DNA of 64,000 bases from Cymbidium sinense (GCA_021442155.1 CM038221.1:148357601-148421600); one strand, 5' to 3'. Shown: positions 36,899 to 51,019, numbered from the stretch's first letter. Notes: generated by a model from the sequence alone, not told the origin. Program-made: numbers and translations.

Positions 36899-39840
36899 AA
36901 AATAATCTAAATCTACAAAGAAATTTAATTAATAATCACTTTCATTAGAGAAGAATTCTATTATACATCCACGAAAAGTTGAATTATAACATCCATGCTC
37001 TATAATTAGAAGATATTAATAAGTTTTAGAGAATATTATCCATAACACCTTTGAATTAATAATATTGTTAATAAGTCCTATTTAATTATGATTCAACCAT
37101 ATTCACTTAAATGAATTTATGAAAAATATCAAATTCCTGTATTAACCCTAAAAATAATAATTTTTAATAAGCCATAAAGATAAAAAAAATTTAATCCCTA
37201 AAAATCTAAATGCTATGATAAGAAAGACTATTAGCCAAAAAAAAAAAAAACATACAAATAAGAGATACCTTGAGAGTGTAGATTTTGAGGATACCTGTGC
37301 TGTGATGATCTAGGAAGCTTAGTGGAGGAAGAATAATAATTTATTTGTAAATGAAGATAAATAAAAAGAATAAAAAAGTGTAAGATAAAATATGAATGAT
37401 AAATAAGGTTAGAGAACAAAGACTTATTAGTGGAGATAAGAGCCATTGGCATCATGGAGGGTAAATAGAACCTTAAAATTTTAAATGGTAAGAAAATGAG
37501 TAAAAATCATTTGGCTACAAAACTTATTCAAGAAATAAGTGAATTATCAAAAGACATAATTTTCTTGTAATAAGTTAGTTAATGGAAGATATTATGCTAA
37601 AACTTATCATTTTGGTAAATTATTTATTTAAATATTGTTGATAAAATTTACAATCATAATTCAAAAAAATTTCATAACCAATAAATTCTTGCTGAAAATT
37701 ATCAATCATAAAAGTTCATAATTTTTTTTAAATTGTTATATTTTCTTATAGCACCCACCCAAACTTGTAAGAGAAGATGACAACTTGGGATCTTTCTCAA
37801 TTCTTGCTTAATCTTATTCTTCAAATTGATTGGCCTCTTTATTATTTTCTTTATAACATGATCCATCTTCTTGAAACTCAATATCTCTCCTTACATGCAA
37901 TGTCCTTTTTATTAGATTAAAGAGCTTATAAGCCTTTGAATGTACATCATATCAAGAGTAGTTCAATCTTTCTTTAGCATTGTCAGTTTTATGTTGAATA
38001 TAGTGCTACCAAATGTCATCTAATGTCCTTCTCCTTGCAATAATATTTAAATTCTGGATGTAAACTCTCCTCCATGATTTCTTAGCAACTTTGATTCTCC
38101 ACCATTGCTTTAGAACTTTAGAACAAGCGAAATGCCTCTAATTTTTTATTTTGAGGTATGCCAAAGTTTTTCTGATATAATTATCAATAAAATTTAGAAA
38201 TGAAAAATTTCCTCCAAATAATATTAAAGTTATGGGTTTATAAATATTGGTTTTGTTGAACTGCAATAGCTTTGTTGCATGTCATGATGCCTCTTATGTG
38301 AAGTTTCTCCTCACTTGCTTAATAATAACACACTATTCATATAATTATTTTGGAGAATTGATATGGGGCAATATATTTCTCATGTGTTTGATTGCCGGTA
38401 ATTGTTGGAGATCATTAAAATGAAGATGCCTAATCTCAAATATCATAATCAAGAAGAATATTTGGCATAAGTAGATTAACATACTTGATAAATAATGAGA
38501 ATAAAAGACTATTTGGCATTTTACATGAACAAATAACTTATCATTTTAGCCTCTTAAATATATACTTTTCTACTTCATATGAATATTGTAATATTTATCC
38601 AAAAGTTTTTCTAAACACCAAATACTTGCCATAGAATAAACATTGGAAATAAATTGGTAACATTTATCTTCCCAATGTGTGAGATTATTACTTTTACCTA
38701 TCACCCATGCCTTGAAAGAATCACCAAAAGAGACTTTTTATATGGAAATTCATCTAGTTAGGACCAGAAACTTTTTTTTTTTGTAGATGCACATGGGCAT
38801 GATTGTTCTGGTGTATAAATATTATATAGATTGTTCATTAATTTCTTCTTCTTCACATTCTAATAAGAGAATGACATCTTCTTTGGTTATTTATAAAATT
38901 CAAATATTTATTAACTTAATTGAAATCTTTTATACCAACAATCTAAAGCATAATGATCATTTTTTTTTGCAATCATAACATTTGATCTTTACTTTTCATA
39001 CCTTAGATTCTTTACTTTTCACATCCTCTTATTATTGTAGCCTTTTCATTCTCAATCATATTTGCAACCTCTCCCTCAACCATGATCACAACTCTTCAAT
39101 TTTCCATCATTCATTTATATAATTTTCTTTAACCTTTTTTAAGAAACCTATGTTTGAAGAACTTTCTCTAAAGGCTTTTTCTTCTTTATTAGCCTTTGCT
39201 CAGATCTCTATGATAAACCGCTTCTTAATCATCATGGACTCTAAGTCCTTGTACTCTTCAATAGCCACTATAATGTATTCAAACTTTGTATTCACAAGAA
39301 TACAATTTCTTAAAATTTGGAAGTCTTACAAAGTTTTGTAATTCTTCCTTAATCGATTAATTGTATTGAAGACTTATGAAATGTATGTTGTAACACATTT
39401 TTTTGGCACCCCCCTATGTAAAGCTTTAAACTTGTCTCATTGTGCTTGGAGGTGAACTCTCTTTGACGTGCAGACTCCTATATAAGGATGGAATTGTAAC
39501 CTCATAACTTTCTTGAACATTGATAATATATCACTTGGTAAATAAAATATATGATTGCTTAACATTCAACTAAGTTCCTTAGAGAGCATCACTTTTTAAA
39601 GAGGTGAGGCCACACATCTCTTTCTTGTGGCTTCATAAAACATTCATCAACAACTTCACAAATGTGTAGGAATCAAAATAAGTCTTCGTTTGGATACCCC
39701 AATTCTTATAATTAGTATTGGCTAGACAATGATATAATGGTTGTATAATTATTATTATATCCATCGCTAAGCTTTAATAAAACTTCTATAGAAATTAGAA
39801 GAAATATGAGGATCAAGACAAAATGAACATGATAAAAAAA
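36899..39840 (-). pseudogene. Ty1/copia retroelement remnant 1 (gag to integrase)
   Basis: Reading leftwards: a UBN2-type gag segment (about 39,150-39,800; VNTKFEYIIVAIEEYKDLES), a zinc-knuckle relic (CYDCKK near 38,970), the pre-integrase segment with CVIIKQVRRNF (about 38,330), the integrase segment FIDNYIRKTLAYLK (about 38,190), AMVENQS and the D/E-region relic around 38,060, then SKAYKLFNLIKRTLHVRRDI near 37,910. A stretch without recognisable coding (36,899-37,740) follows where reverse transcriptase would be expected. Stops are frequent. About 1.5 kb of this remnant is duplicated at 59,190-60,745. Confidence 0.82.
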
Positions 39841-39966
39841 ATGGTGGTAGATGTTTGTAAGCTCAAATAGCTTAGTTTGTTATTCTAAATTATCACATGG
39901 GTATGTATAGGCTTCATGAAAATTTCTAGATAAATATAACTCTAAATTTATAGTTATGATGCAATT

Positions 39967-40131
<165 letters not shown>

Positions 40132-40543
40132 CAATTGATATTATTTTTCTATCATTCTGATAAAAAAATTTGCTAAATTCTACATTATTAGAAAGCAAGC
40201 TTTCTGCATCTTTGTAAATTATGCTTAAGCAGTATTAAAATTAACCGAAAATATTTCAAAGAAGAAAATCGAGCTATATGGTGAGAAAGACTGCACAGCT
40301 AGATGGGATACTTTAACAAATTCTAATTGCTAATTGAACCTACTAATGAGAAAAAAAATTATGATCAGCTTCTGCAAACTTCTGGCATTTTCTGGCATTT
40401 GTTTTAGATGTTTGAAACGTTACAACATAGCTATGAACTTGGCGATACTTGAAATAAATAAAAATTTGTCATGTTAAGATTTATTTTTCATTATTTTTCT
40501 TCCAGAGAAAACAAAACATTTCAGATCTTTAGCTAGAAAATCA

Positions 40544-41030
40544 TCAATGAAGAAACCAAACAAAACAAAAGCCATCAGTCCTATCGATCTTTAGAAGTAG
40601 GTTTACCTTATTTTTTAAGTAAACTTGTCCATCCTTAGCAGAAAAGTTTTCTTGTTCCTGTGTGGTTGAATAGCAGGGCAATTCTACTTTGGCAGAAAGA
40701 CAAAAAACACAGCTTGATCTAAACGATGCCATCGTTGTGTCTATTCTCTCTGCCAAAGGAGAGTTGTCTGTTATTCTGAAACTTCACACCATAGTATTAT
40801 TATTTACTTGATGCCCTGTCGAACTTCTGCATTTGTTGACTACTTAAATAGCTGTGAAGCAGTAAAATTGGAATGGATATGCTACAGGATATGCTTTGGA
40901 CTATTCTTGAGCGGCATCCATCGCAATGGTCCTCATTCCCTATTATTCCTTCCGAAAGCAAATTATCTATTCCACCTTCAACAGAAAATTTATTCTTGTT
41001 GCTTTCAAGCTTATAAGTATCTTTCATTAA
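40544..41030 (-). other. Unrecognised coding-like segments, possible exon
   Basis: One frame (40,544-40,756) starts MAERIDTTMASFRSSC. From its internal Met the sequence MASFRSSCVFCLSAKVEL looks like an organelle-targeting peptide. After KDGQVYLKNK it meets a possible splice donor (aag|gtaaac near 40,605). A second frame at 40,800-41,027 begins MKDTYKLESNKNKFSVEGG. No family is recognised, and both could be chance. Confidence 0.25.
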
Positions 41031-41039
41031 TGAATGATT

Positions 41040-43005
41040 AATTTATGCTTTTATTGTATCCAACAATCTATAATGCAGTAGTTTATACCTTCAGTATGTC
41101 TGAATTCCTTCTTATATGTCTCACGTCTTTTGGAAGGGCTCTAGTTTTATACTGTTGGTTTTTAAGGTAATGATCTCAGGTTTAGATCTGGCGGACTGTT
41201 TGATTTGGTTTATTTTAAAGGCAACGTAAACACGTGAATATATATACGATCATTGTATTTGCTTTCCTGTAGATTTGTGAGAAAATAAACTATGAACTAA
41301 AATATTTCATTTATCATATTTTTTATATGTACTTGAAAAAGAACAAAAACAAAGCTAATTATCGGCATGAAAACAATTTATTTTGCATTAACTTCATAAC
41401 TCAACTGAATGCATGAGGGAAATAAAGTTATGGGAGTAGAATATTACATCCATGCAGAAAATATCATGCATGCCATACGACCACACAATATATAAGTTAA
41501 AAATCACATCCATTAGTCTATCAAATGGAACAAGGCACATATGGGGTTGCATGATAAGGGCTATCAATATATAGAAATTATGAGAACTTTTAATCATTAA
41601 ATTAATGATTTCGAGAAACATTCTTTTAAGAAAGCATTTATGCTTAATAAATCTCTTAATCGTTTGAGATTTATGTGAAAAATACCAAGAGTCATTAGGT
41701 ATTCAACTCAAGATTTCTATAATTATGATAATTCTCATTTGGATGTTGATTATGCTTTTGAAATACTCTTTGCATGGCTTTATAAAGAATTGAATTCTCA
41801 TGGGTTGGATGTATATGTACCTTAATACTTTGGAAATTCTTTATGTCGATAAAAATATCATGGTGCTCCACTATATTGACTATGGAGTTTATCAACTTGG
41901 GCTAGTTAAATAGTTTTTATGAGCTTAATTTTATCTTGCTTTATTATCTTATCTAGACCAATTGATACATTGAGATGTGAATTATAACGCCTTTCAAAAT
42001 CTCTTATAATATCTTTCTTATGAATGAAAAAGTTATTTACTTAAAAAATAGAACAAGTCTTTTTGAGTTAGCGAAGGAATCATATTTTTCGATCACTTTT
42101 TTGTAACAACTTTTTTATTGGTGTTGAAGAATGCATGGAAGGGAACATTCAATGGATCTTCTCTATTGATGCTCTTTCAATCTTGATTTTATAAATTTGC
42201 AAATCCTCTTAGCTTTCTAGTTCTTGGTTGAAATTTAGTATTGGGAGAGAGTAATGGAGGCATATGCTAATGAATAAGAGGATATTTGAAAATTTTGAAA
42301 GCTAAGTTACATTATTGCCATCCATTCAAATGCATGAAAGCTCCTCCATCCCTAAAGCTTACTATGCTAAAAAAAAGTTCTTAACCTACTAATCGCATTA
42401 TCTATGTCCACTTTATGATAATTAGAAATAATCAACAAGTAAAGAAATTTTCTTTACAACAAAGATTCATTTAAGGGCTGTTTGGGTTCACTTTTGTTTT
42501 TATTCTTATTTTAATTTGTTCATATTTTGATTTAAAATAAAACTTGTTTAGTGGTTAGCATTGGACAACAAAAAAAACATGTTATTGTATGTCAATTTAA
42601 GGATGGAAAAAGGGAAAATTTTAAGACTAATGACATAAATGAAGAATGGAGAATAGTTAAATTAAAAGGGTTATAGTTATATCATTTATTGAAGTTAGGG
42701 TACATAGTGAAAAATAGCAAGTTTATTTGATAATATACAGCAAAGGGTTAAAGCTACAAAAATATGAAGAGATAAAAATATATTGAAGGATTAGTGAGAT
42801 TTAATGTCTCACAAAACACTCTTTCAAACCGAATGAACTTGAAAGACTAATCATAAACCAAATTGAGTAATTTGGATAAGGTTAATGAAGATGATGTAGT
42901 TTGCAACAACCAAAATCCTTTTTGAAGAGGTTATAATGATATGCAATTTCATGAAATGATTTTTTTTCTCAAAAGATGAAATGATTATTAGAAGAAAGAG
43001 TGTTT
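41040..43005. other. AT-rich sequence without recognised gene
   Basis: Short minus-strand frames at 41,394-41,621 and 41,695-41,895 match nothing I know. A ggctgtttgggttcac segment at 42,477 resembles the start of some plant miniature elements, but I could not find its inverted partner. Confidence 0.4.
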
Positions 43006-43006
43006 T

Positions 43007-45534
43007 GTGGAGTTGCCTGTAGCACAGTTTGTGGAGTTGTACATACATTTTCTGCTGTCAAATTTATTTTTTGTATACCACAACTATAGGGTGGCATCGA
43101 AATTGATTGCCTACACCGATGGCATAGATAGATTTACTGAATACAACTGGGCAGAGGCCATTTGGGACTTTCTAGTATCCCAATTTGATGTTATTACATC
43201 AAAGATTTAGACCCAGAGGGCAGCCGGTTACATGAGTGACTTTGTCACTCTTATGATGGTATGTTCTATATCTCTAAGAATGTGTAATTTAATGCGTTGA
43301 AGTTAAGCTTTTAAATATTCATTATGATATGGGCCGAGCACATAAGCATCATAAGCATCATTTCCATCTCAAAGCAACGATGTCGCGATGGGCAAAAATA
43401 GAGTTTCCAAATAATACTTTCACTGGTTTGGGAGGACACCAGGTGACATATAATAATATCAATTAGTTCATATAAGAATATCTTTATTTATGTTGTATGT
43501 CTTCATATTTTTTTATCAGTTTAACACAGGTCTGCCTTTCATTCGAGGACATATTAGAAGAGGAGACCTGACTCCTTGAATTAGTGTCCCTTGCCCAACA
43601 ATCTACACATATCGAGCCCGATAGCAGTCCCATTTTAAATCTAATGAGTTCAACCCCACTGACTCTCCATATGTCTCTCCTTGATATTCTCCCCCGTCCA
43701 GTGTATCTAGCCTTCCGCTACTACCCCCAATAACAGTTTTGTGTGGAGAGGATACTTGCAAGTTTTAGAGACTTGAAAGATACAATATCATCTTTTCATG
43801 CAACAATGATGGAGAGGATGGATGGGCTTGATTTGCGGGTTGCTTCTATCGAGGAAGTTCTTGCCAGGCAGCGGGGTCCTACCACCCCCAGTGTGGGGGA
43901 GGTTCTTGTGGGGGTCACCACAAGGGAAACTCTTGAGGAGGCTACCACAGGAGCTTCCCCTGTGGAGGGTACCCCTGAGGAGGCTACCACTTGGAAAGCC
44001 CCTGAGGAGGCTACCGTAGAGAAAGCTCTTATGGAGGCTACCACAGGAGCTTCCACTGTGGAGTTGGATACTTCCAACGGGGAAGCCCATGTGGAGTTCA
44101 CCGTAGGTGAAGTTCTTATGGAGGCCACCACTACACATGACGATGCTCCGAAACCTGTAATAGGCAGCATTGAGCGTGGTGTGAAAGCTCGGCAGATAAG
44201 GAAGAGGAAAGCTATTAGTTCCCCCTTCACACACACTTACAAGAAGTCACGAGCAAGAATAAGTGATGTGGTGGCCTCCACTCAAGATGAGAAGCCGGCA
44301 GCAGAGGTATTAAGTTACTTTCTTTTAAATTTGAGATAATAAAAATAGATTTCACTAAATTTTTTATAGGTTCGCAAAAATGAGCCAGTAAAGGTCGATA
44401 ACTCACAGACTGCTATCGTTGTGGTGGAGGAGCATCAATCGGAGGTATGAATCATTGCAGTAGATCGATCCTTAATTCATAGTGAATCTAGCTCTTCATT
44501 ACTAACTTCCATCATCAGTAATTTCGTTGCAGCTAGTAGAGGCACATCATTTTGTTGAGTACTCATCCAGAACTATTTTGCCTAAGCCGATGCTCCATCT
44601 TATTGACACATCATGCTCCCGATTCGAGAACAAGTAAGTCAATCTTCAATCAGCTCCTTCATACATAAAATAACCTATTCGTTTAATTAAGATCACTTTA
44701 AAATATTTATCACTTGTAGGGGTGATACAGTATTCGTGGCTGGGAATATCATTATTGCACGAGGGCAGATCAATGAGTTGCTGACAGATCAATATCTCTC
44801 AGATGCACACATTGATGCCTTCGCCTTCTTACTGGTCGAGAAGTACTCACTCTGCCCGGGGCTGTATGTCCCCTATTTGTACATTTCATGCTTGCATTGG
44901 GTATGTTACCCTACAGGAATGTTGGGTATTACGATTCAATTCTTGTTTGTTTAGATAAAAGCTAGAATCTATAATTATTTTCTTCTTTCCTTGTAGAGTT
45001 ATGCTAGGTACGGCCTAAAGACGGAAAGAAAATTGTTCATCCAAAGATTACCAGACAAGGTGTCGAGGGTCGAAGTTAATCTTACCGCCGCTATAGATAA
45101 TCGACTTGGACACTCTTGGGCATATTAAGTTAGGCCTGGTATTTTTATGACTCATTATCCAAACCAACCCATAAGAGCATTCTTCCTGAGATTGTAAGAA
45201 CAGTTTTCAAATTTGGTTCCTCTTAACTATTTTTTTTCTAGTCCAACTTATTGAGATTATGTTCTGGCTATTCAGATCAAATTGCTTGTTGAAGATGCTG
45301 GCCAACCTTTTGCGAGCAATCCCAGAAAATGGTCAATCGAAATGGTGAGTGGGCTGCTAGTCCAAGCTAACAGTGTTGACTGTGGGATGTTGATCTGCAA
45401 GTACATGGAGGCAGCAATCCACAAACTCCTAGTGAACTGGGCTTACCACCATGACTGGCCCAAGAAGATGAATATATTTAGGGCTGAGTTCGCTTACGCT
45501 ATATTTTATTTGGGATTGAAAAATCCAATTTGAG
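43007..45534 (+). pseudogene. Ulp1 (C48) protease-type transposon gene, mostly preserved 3' part
   Basis: Probable exons in order: 43,007-43,210 (ASKLIAYTDGIDRF, WAEAIWDFLVSQFDVITSKI); 43,743-44,339, a Glu/Thr/Ala-rich hinge with repeated EEATTGAS-like units and a basic patch ARQIRKRKA; 44,371-44,445; 44,531-44,634; 44,720-44,954 (DQYLSDAHIDAFAFLL, ISCLHW); 44,998-45,180; and 45,276-45,534 (QANSVDCGMLICKYMEAA). The last carries the Cys of the Ulp1 catalytic centre (TGT at 45,381-45,383), and HW in the fifth exon fits the catalytic His. Ulp1 enzymes remove SUMO. In plants such domains are carried by Mutator-like and related elements. A stop at 45,126-45,128 lies in an expected coding segment, so the copy is probably inactive. 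Exon ends are guessed from gt/ag positions. Confidence 0.8.
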
Positions 45535-45539
45535 AACTA

Positions 45540-47210
45540 TAGGATTTAGTTTGATAAAGGATTTAGTTCAAATGATTCATTAATAACTCATTGATCTCAA
45601 AAGATTAATTTTCCTAAAATGAATAATACATTAATATAATGTAATAGATATGAATCTAGACTTTTGAATGTCAGAATGATCGTATGTCAAACAATTGATA
45701 GTTGATATTAAAAATCATTAACTCCATGAGCTTAAATATATAATCATGATTTTGATGATCATAACTTTATTTTTTGTATAATGCATTGGTTTGGTGGCTT
45801 CGACAACTTAACTGTTTTTGTTGAAGTGAATGGATCATTTATGGATCTGAGATGATATTTTACTCTGCTTTTTGTTACTTTTTTTTCTCTCATTTCATAT
45901 AGTTTGATTTCGTTGTTATTATTATTATTTGTTTATTTTATGGTATCATCTTTTTATCTTATGGATTTGGTTTTTTTGGGGGCTATATTCTTGAAAGAAA
46001 TCTGCATTTAAAATCATTTTTTATTATATTTTTCATAGAATGTGTATCATCAATAATATTTGTTTTTTTTTTCATCAATACAACAATCAAGATAATCATT
46101 TTAATTATTATTAGGAGATTTATAAACATTGCCACTAGTCTTATATATTTAGGGTATATAAAATGCCTAAATATTATTATTTTAAAAGATAATATTCAGA
46201 TTTTAAATGTCACATTAAAATATTATTATCACTTATATTTTAAAGATGAAGTGTATTTTTTATGTAAATATAAAATTTTAGATGATAGATATATAAAATA
46301 TTTTTATTAATTCTTTTGGAGTGATGCATGTCTCTTTATTTATTGCTTCAATAATGTTATGCAGCAAAATGCATAAAATTAATGCATAAAATTAAATTAG
46401 GGATTAATGGCCATTTTGTCGCCTTAGAACTGATTAATGGTATGGTCAATATAATTGCTCGTTGTGTGTGGTTGTAGTCGATATTATGAGCAGGATTTTC
46501 ATGCGCTTCTACCGATTTAGGGTTTGTTTGGGGTGATTATCTATTTTTTTTTAAATATTGATTGTAAAATTATCGTGGTTGGTGTAAGTAAATTTTTTTT
46601 AAAAAAAATTTAAACTTTAATTTTTTTTATAATCATGATATTTTAGCAATTTTAATTTTTAGAAGTAAATTTTTATCATGATTTTTTTTAAATATTTAAA
46701 ATATTAATAGTTAAATACGATTATGATTGTTTTTAGCTATTTTTTTATTTTGAAAATAAAGCAGCTAAAAAAATTAACTCAAATGTATTCTTAGTATGCT
46801 CATGCTCGAGTGAAATGAAGTTCAATATTAACTTGAACCTTATCAGATTGACTTGTCTATTTATTTAGAGGAAACCCAAACAAAATAAGTCAATCTATTA
46901 TAAAAAATAGTATTTTTTTGTCTCATTGCAATATGAAAAATTTAATTCTTTTATAACTATAATGAAACTGGTGTGAAAGAGATAACTTATAACATTTAAT
47001 TATATAATAATTATTTTCAATTAATGAATAGTGTAAATACAGATTAAGAGGCTTTTAAATTTGCCAACACATTATGAGATTAAATACAACTAACTTAATA
47101 CTAATAAAATTAATTCTAGATATCCTTTCTTATAGATATCTGATTTAATACAAATAGATTTAGGTTAACTTATGCATTAGTTATACATATGTATACCTTA
47201 GAGATATTAT
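45540..47210. other. AT-rich non-coding sequence
   Basis: No coding signal. A segment at 46,515-46,800 begins tagggtttgtttgggg and is extremely AT-rich, with internal complementary poly-A and poly-T runs. It could be a degraded miniature element, but the two ends do not pair convincingly. Confidence 0.4.
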
Positions 47211-47214
47211 CACC

Positions 47215-48500
47215 ATAAATGATCTGTACCCTCAGGAGAGGTACAGAGAGTATAGATGCAAAATACTCCTCAGAAACCATCCAAGCACCTTTCAAATTGC
47301 TTCCATTGGAATGCCCTAAACATAATCTCAAGAATCAGGCAAAATAAACTAGAAAAAAGGCCATAAATGATCTGTACCCTCAGGAGAGGTACAGAGAGTA
47401 CAGATGCAAAATAAAAGGCCATAAATGATTTGTACCCTCGTGAGTCTGAGTACTGAAATACCCTCCAAAACCATCCAAGCACCTTTCAAATTGCTTGGAA
47501 TGCCCAAACATAATCTCAAGAATGCAAAATAAAAAAAGGCCATAAATGATCTACCCTCGGAGATTAAATCTGATAAATACCATCCAAGCACTTTTTAAAT
47601 TGCTTCCATTAGAATGAAATATAATCTCAAGAATCAGGCAAAATAAATTGAAAAAAAGGCCATAAATGATCACGTACCTGAGAGGGAATGTAAAATACCC
47701 CAAAACCATCCAAGCACCTTTCAAATTGCTTTGGAAATACTAAACATAATCATAAGAAGTTGGCAAAATAAGCGGAAAAATGGCCATAAATGATGTACCC
47801 TCAGAGATCTGAGAGAGAGTCTGAAAATACCCCAAGCATCAAACACCAAATTGCTTCCATTGGAATGCCTAAACATAATCAGAATTAGGCAAAATAATAA
47901 GCTGGAAAAAAGTCATATATGATCGTATTCTTAGGAGTCAGAGTTGGATAAAATACTCCCAAAATCATCAAACAGCTCAAATTACTTCCATTGGAATGCC
48001 TAAGCATAATCTCAGAATCGAGGCAAAATAAGCGGAAAAAAAGGCCATATATGATGTACCCTCGGGAGAGGTACAGTCTGATAAAATACTCCCGATCAAA
48101 CGACTTTCAAATTACTTCCATTGGAATGCCTAAACATAATCTCAAGAATCGGTAAAATAAAGCGGAAAAAGGTCATAAATGATTTGTACCCAGGAAGATG
48201 CATCTAAACCAAATCCAACGACCCAAATTGCTTCCATTGGAATGCCACAAACATAATCTCAAGAATCGGGCAAAATAAACTGGAAAAAAAAGGCCATAAA
48301 TGATCACGTACCCTCGGAGGTATAGAATCTGAGATAAAATATCCCCAAAACCATCCAAGCGACTTTCAAATTGCTTCCTAGAATGCCTAAACATAATCTC
48401 ATAAGCAGGACAAAATAAAGCTGGAAAAAAAGGTTCTAAATGTTACTCGAGAGGTATAGAGAATCTGGAAAAACTATAAAACAATCACCCTCCGGCGCTT
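47215..48500 (-). repeat. Array 3: ~9 units of ~140-147 bp (family 1, inverted)
   Basis: Units share ggccataaatgatctgtacc, gaccatccaagc-like segments, caaattgcttccattggaat and cataatctcaagaat, the reverse complement of family 1. The diagnostic variant unit (atcaccctccgg, about 48,487) lies at its right edge, and the remaining units extend leftwards. Short ORFs here are repeat by-products. Confidence 0.9.
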
Positions 48501-49010
48501 CCATTAGTAATATGCGACATATTTATTTTCTGGTCAATGATTAGGTTAGCAGGGGATTAACTCAATAACTTCTTAAAATACAAGCGACTGGAGAAAATCC
48601 CTAGCATCTGATCTAAACATCTTGTGCTATTAAGTTAAAGAGAGTCATCTTGAGACTCTAAAGCATTCTGAAAAGATTATGCATTCGAAAAACATAAAAC
48701 TAGATGATGTCATGCATTAAAATATTTTCCTGAAATAATATCCATCATCATTTCGGTGTACCCTTATTTTGATTGTGGAGCTCGAGTTAAATTCCTGTAT
48801 GTTGAACATCATATTAGTTGATGATTTCTTAAAGCATTGATGTGTGATATTCTATGCATACCTCTGAAAAATACTCTGGCATAACAGAGAAAGGTGATGC
48901 AACTTATGATGAAACACGTTAACACTATCGGTATACTTTAGTTTACGCAACAACAAAAAGTGGTTTGAAGATTAACAATAATATTTAAAATACTAAAAAC
49001 TAATACACAA
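48500..49010. other. Non-coding sequence downstream of the FAR1-type pseudogene
   Basis: No coding signal. It probably represents the 3' flank of the minus-strand transposase. An isolated gtaatatgcgacatatttatt segment near 48,510 continues the family 1 variant unit. Confidence 0.4.
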
Positions 49011-50930
49011 ATAGAAAATTATTCTTGGCTTTCTTGGATCTCTCCCAATATCCTTTAAGCCTTGAGTTGGAAACACCCTTTGGACGTTGCTTAACTGGAT
49101 CCTTTAAGATGTCTTTTTCCTTATCTATTGTGGTTGACTTCTTCTTCTTAACTTCTCAGTCAGCTGGAGGAGAATTCTCACTTATTATAGAGTCAACATC
49201 ATCATATAGTTTTTTTAAGGATCCAAGCATATAGTCCTCAGCTCTCTTATTGCCATGCACGGCGCTTATTTGATATGCATATCGACTTATGTGGTTCAAA
49301 AAATAATGTCAGTAGTATTTTCATCTGTGCTTTTCACATCTCTTAATTTTTTGTATGTACTATCAATGTAAATATCCCTCTTTGCTCTGGTAGATCATGG
49401 CATGAGAAGATACTTGTCAGGTCGCTCTTTTCGACTAAGAACTCGATCTGATGGGCACAAAGTAATCCCATCATTTCAAATTTTTTGCAAGTACAAGTTA
49501 CATCTAGGGTAGTCTAAATACAGTCCATATTTTGGATGCATTTTTATTCTCTAAGTTTCTCACCAAATACTCCATGGTGCTGTCATCTGACTTAGTTACT
49601 GATAGGCCTCCAACTCCATGCAAAAATTCCTCCTCAAACATAATATAAACCTTTCTTGTATAAAACATAGCAGCTTATTTTAGAATTGGGTGTCTTAACA
49701 TAGAACAATCGATGGTACTACAGTCTTCATCATGTTCATTCCGTTACCATGTCTCCATAACCTTTTCCAACCCCAAGAAATAATCTATGAGCGAACTTAT
49801 TGGTTTAGATATTCCGTGACATATGTTGTTCATGGACTCACTACATTACGTTGACAAGATGCCCATGCAGAATGAGTCCTTGTTGAATGTAGTGAACCAC
49901 TTGGATCTAATTTTATAAAGCTCAGACAGCCAATCATGATCATACAGATTGCCTTCTTCTAGCATGGCAGACCAAGCTTCTTCAAACTCTTCCTCTAAGT
50001 CACATTTGCTCAAGCATGTATAAAATAGCCCTTGTACCCTCTTATTACTATTAAAGCAATGAACCTTGGAAGGAGCTTTCTTGAAAATATGCCATTCTAT
50101 GATAATTATGATATCTTTTATAGCTCTACCATTACGATCTTGATCGGTGAATATTTATAGGATGTCTTACTCATCAGAAGAAATATTTGGAATAGCCATG
50201 AATGACCCAATTGTCTCTTAAAAAAAGGCTACTCCAAATAATACATTTTGCCGGTGATGATTCACTCCAACAAGAGGTACAAATAAGATTATATTTATTG
50301 AGTCGATAGCTTGTATCAAAACTATCACATCCCAAAATAATATTCTATCCTGACATGCCATTGCTCCAAAAAAATTTACTAAGCAATCCACTCATCAACT
50401 TGTACATCCATGCAAACATCTCATCTGCTTTCTTTTCCTTAAACGTATTAATGCATTCTTGTCTCCGTTCACAATCCTCGATCTTTCCTCTTTTTGAATA
50501 AAATTGAAAGCATCTCTTTTTGTGAACCCAATATTCTCTACGTCGCCAACTTTCTCAGTTAGATAGCTGAATGCATCAGTTGCTCTAATTTTAACCTGTC
50601 ATTATTTTCAATACGGACGCCTTCTCATCGCTAATGCATCTGTGTGATCTGAGAAGATGTAGGTCGAGACTCTCAAAGAATGATTATGACTTTCATATGT
50701 TTTTTAATCTCAATGCCCCTCCAAATCAGAATCTAATCATGGCGGACAATAGATCTTGTATCAACTTTGGAATTTTGTTAAGCCATTTAGTAGACTTCTT
50801 CGACCAGCTTTTGCACATAGAAAATCTTTTATTTCAATTTCTTGAGTTTAGCCAATAACTAGTATGGTCCTTCCAACACAAGCCAATTTGATGTGCATAG
50901 TCACGCGATGCATACGCGTTTCATTAACGG
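49010..50930 (-). pseudogene. FAR1-type MULE transposase, degraded
   Basis: The minus strand gives, in order: a FAR1 DNA-binding relic ending HNHSLRVS (about 50,680); a central domain with FKRQLGHSWLFQIF (about 50,210); LFYTCLSKCDLEEEFEEAW and SAMLEEGNLYDHDWLSELYK (about 49,930-50,030); IRSKWFTTFNKDSFCMGILS; a SESMNNICHGISKPISSLID segment; FEEEFLHGVGGLSVTKSDD (about 49,610); the SWIM finger CTCKKFEMMGLLCAHQIEF (about 49,450-49,500); and the tail KQRPKGVSNSRLKGYWERSK (about 49,050). This is the architecture of FAR1/FHY3-related proteins, which derive from Mutator-like transposases. In-frame stops and at least two frameshifts exclude a functional host FAR1 gene. It lies just inside the right terminal arm, in the position and orientation expected of that element's own transposase. 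Confidence 0.9.
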
Positions 50931-51019
50931 TGGTGCAAGGAGTTTTCCCAAATTTGGGTCATTAGACATCACGACTTTGTCATCGATCGATGCATTCATC
51001 GGACTCTAAAATTATGTGA

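Noticed and set aside
42476..43000. Miniature element starting ggctgtttgggttcac
   Set aside because: No inverted partner or target duplication could be found nearby.
43788..44236. Two minus-strand ORFs of ~147 codons
   Set aside because: They are shadows of the low-complexity hinge of the plus-strand Ulp1-type gene.
49010..50930. A functional FAR1/FHY3 host transcription factor
   Set aside because: In-frame stops and frameshifts, plus the position beside a terminal arm, indicate a decayed transposase.
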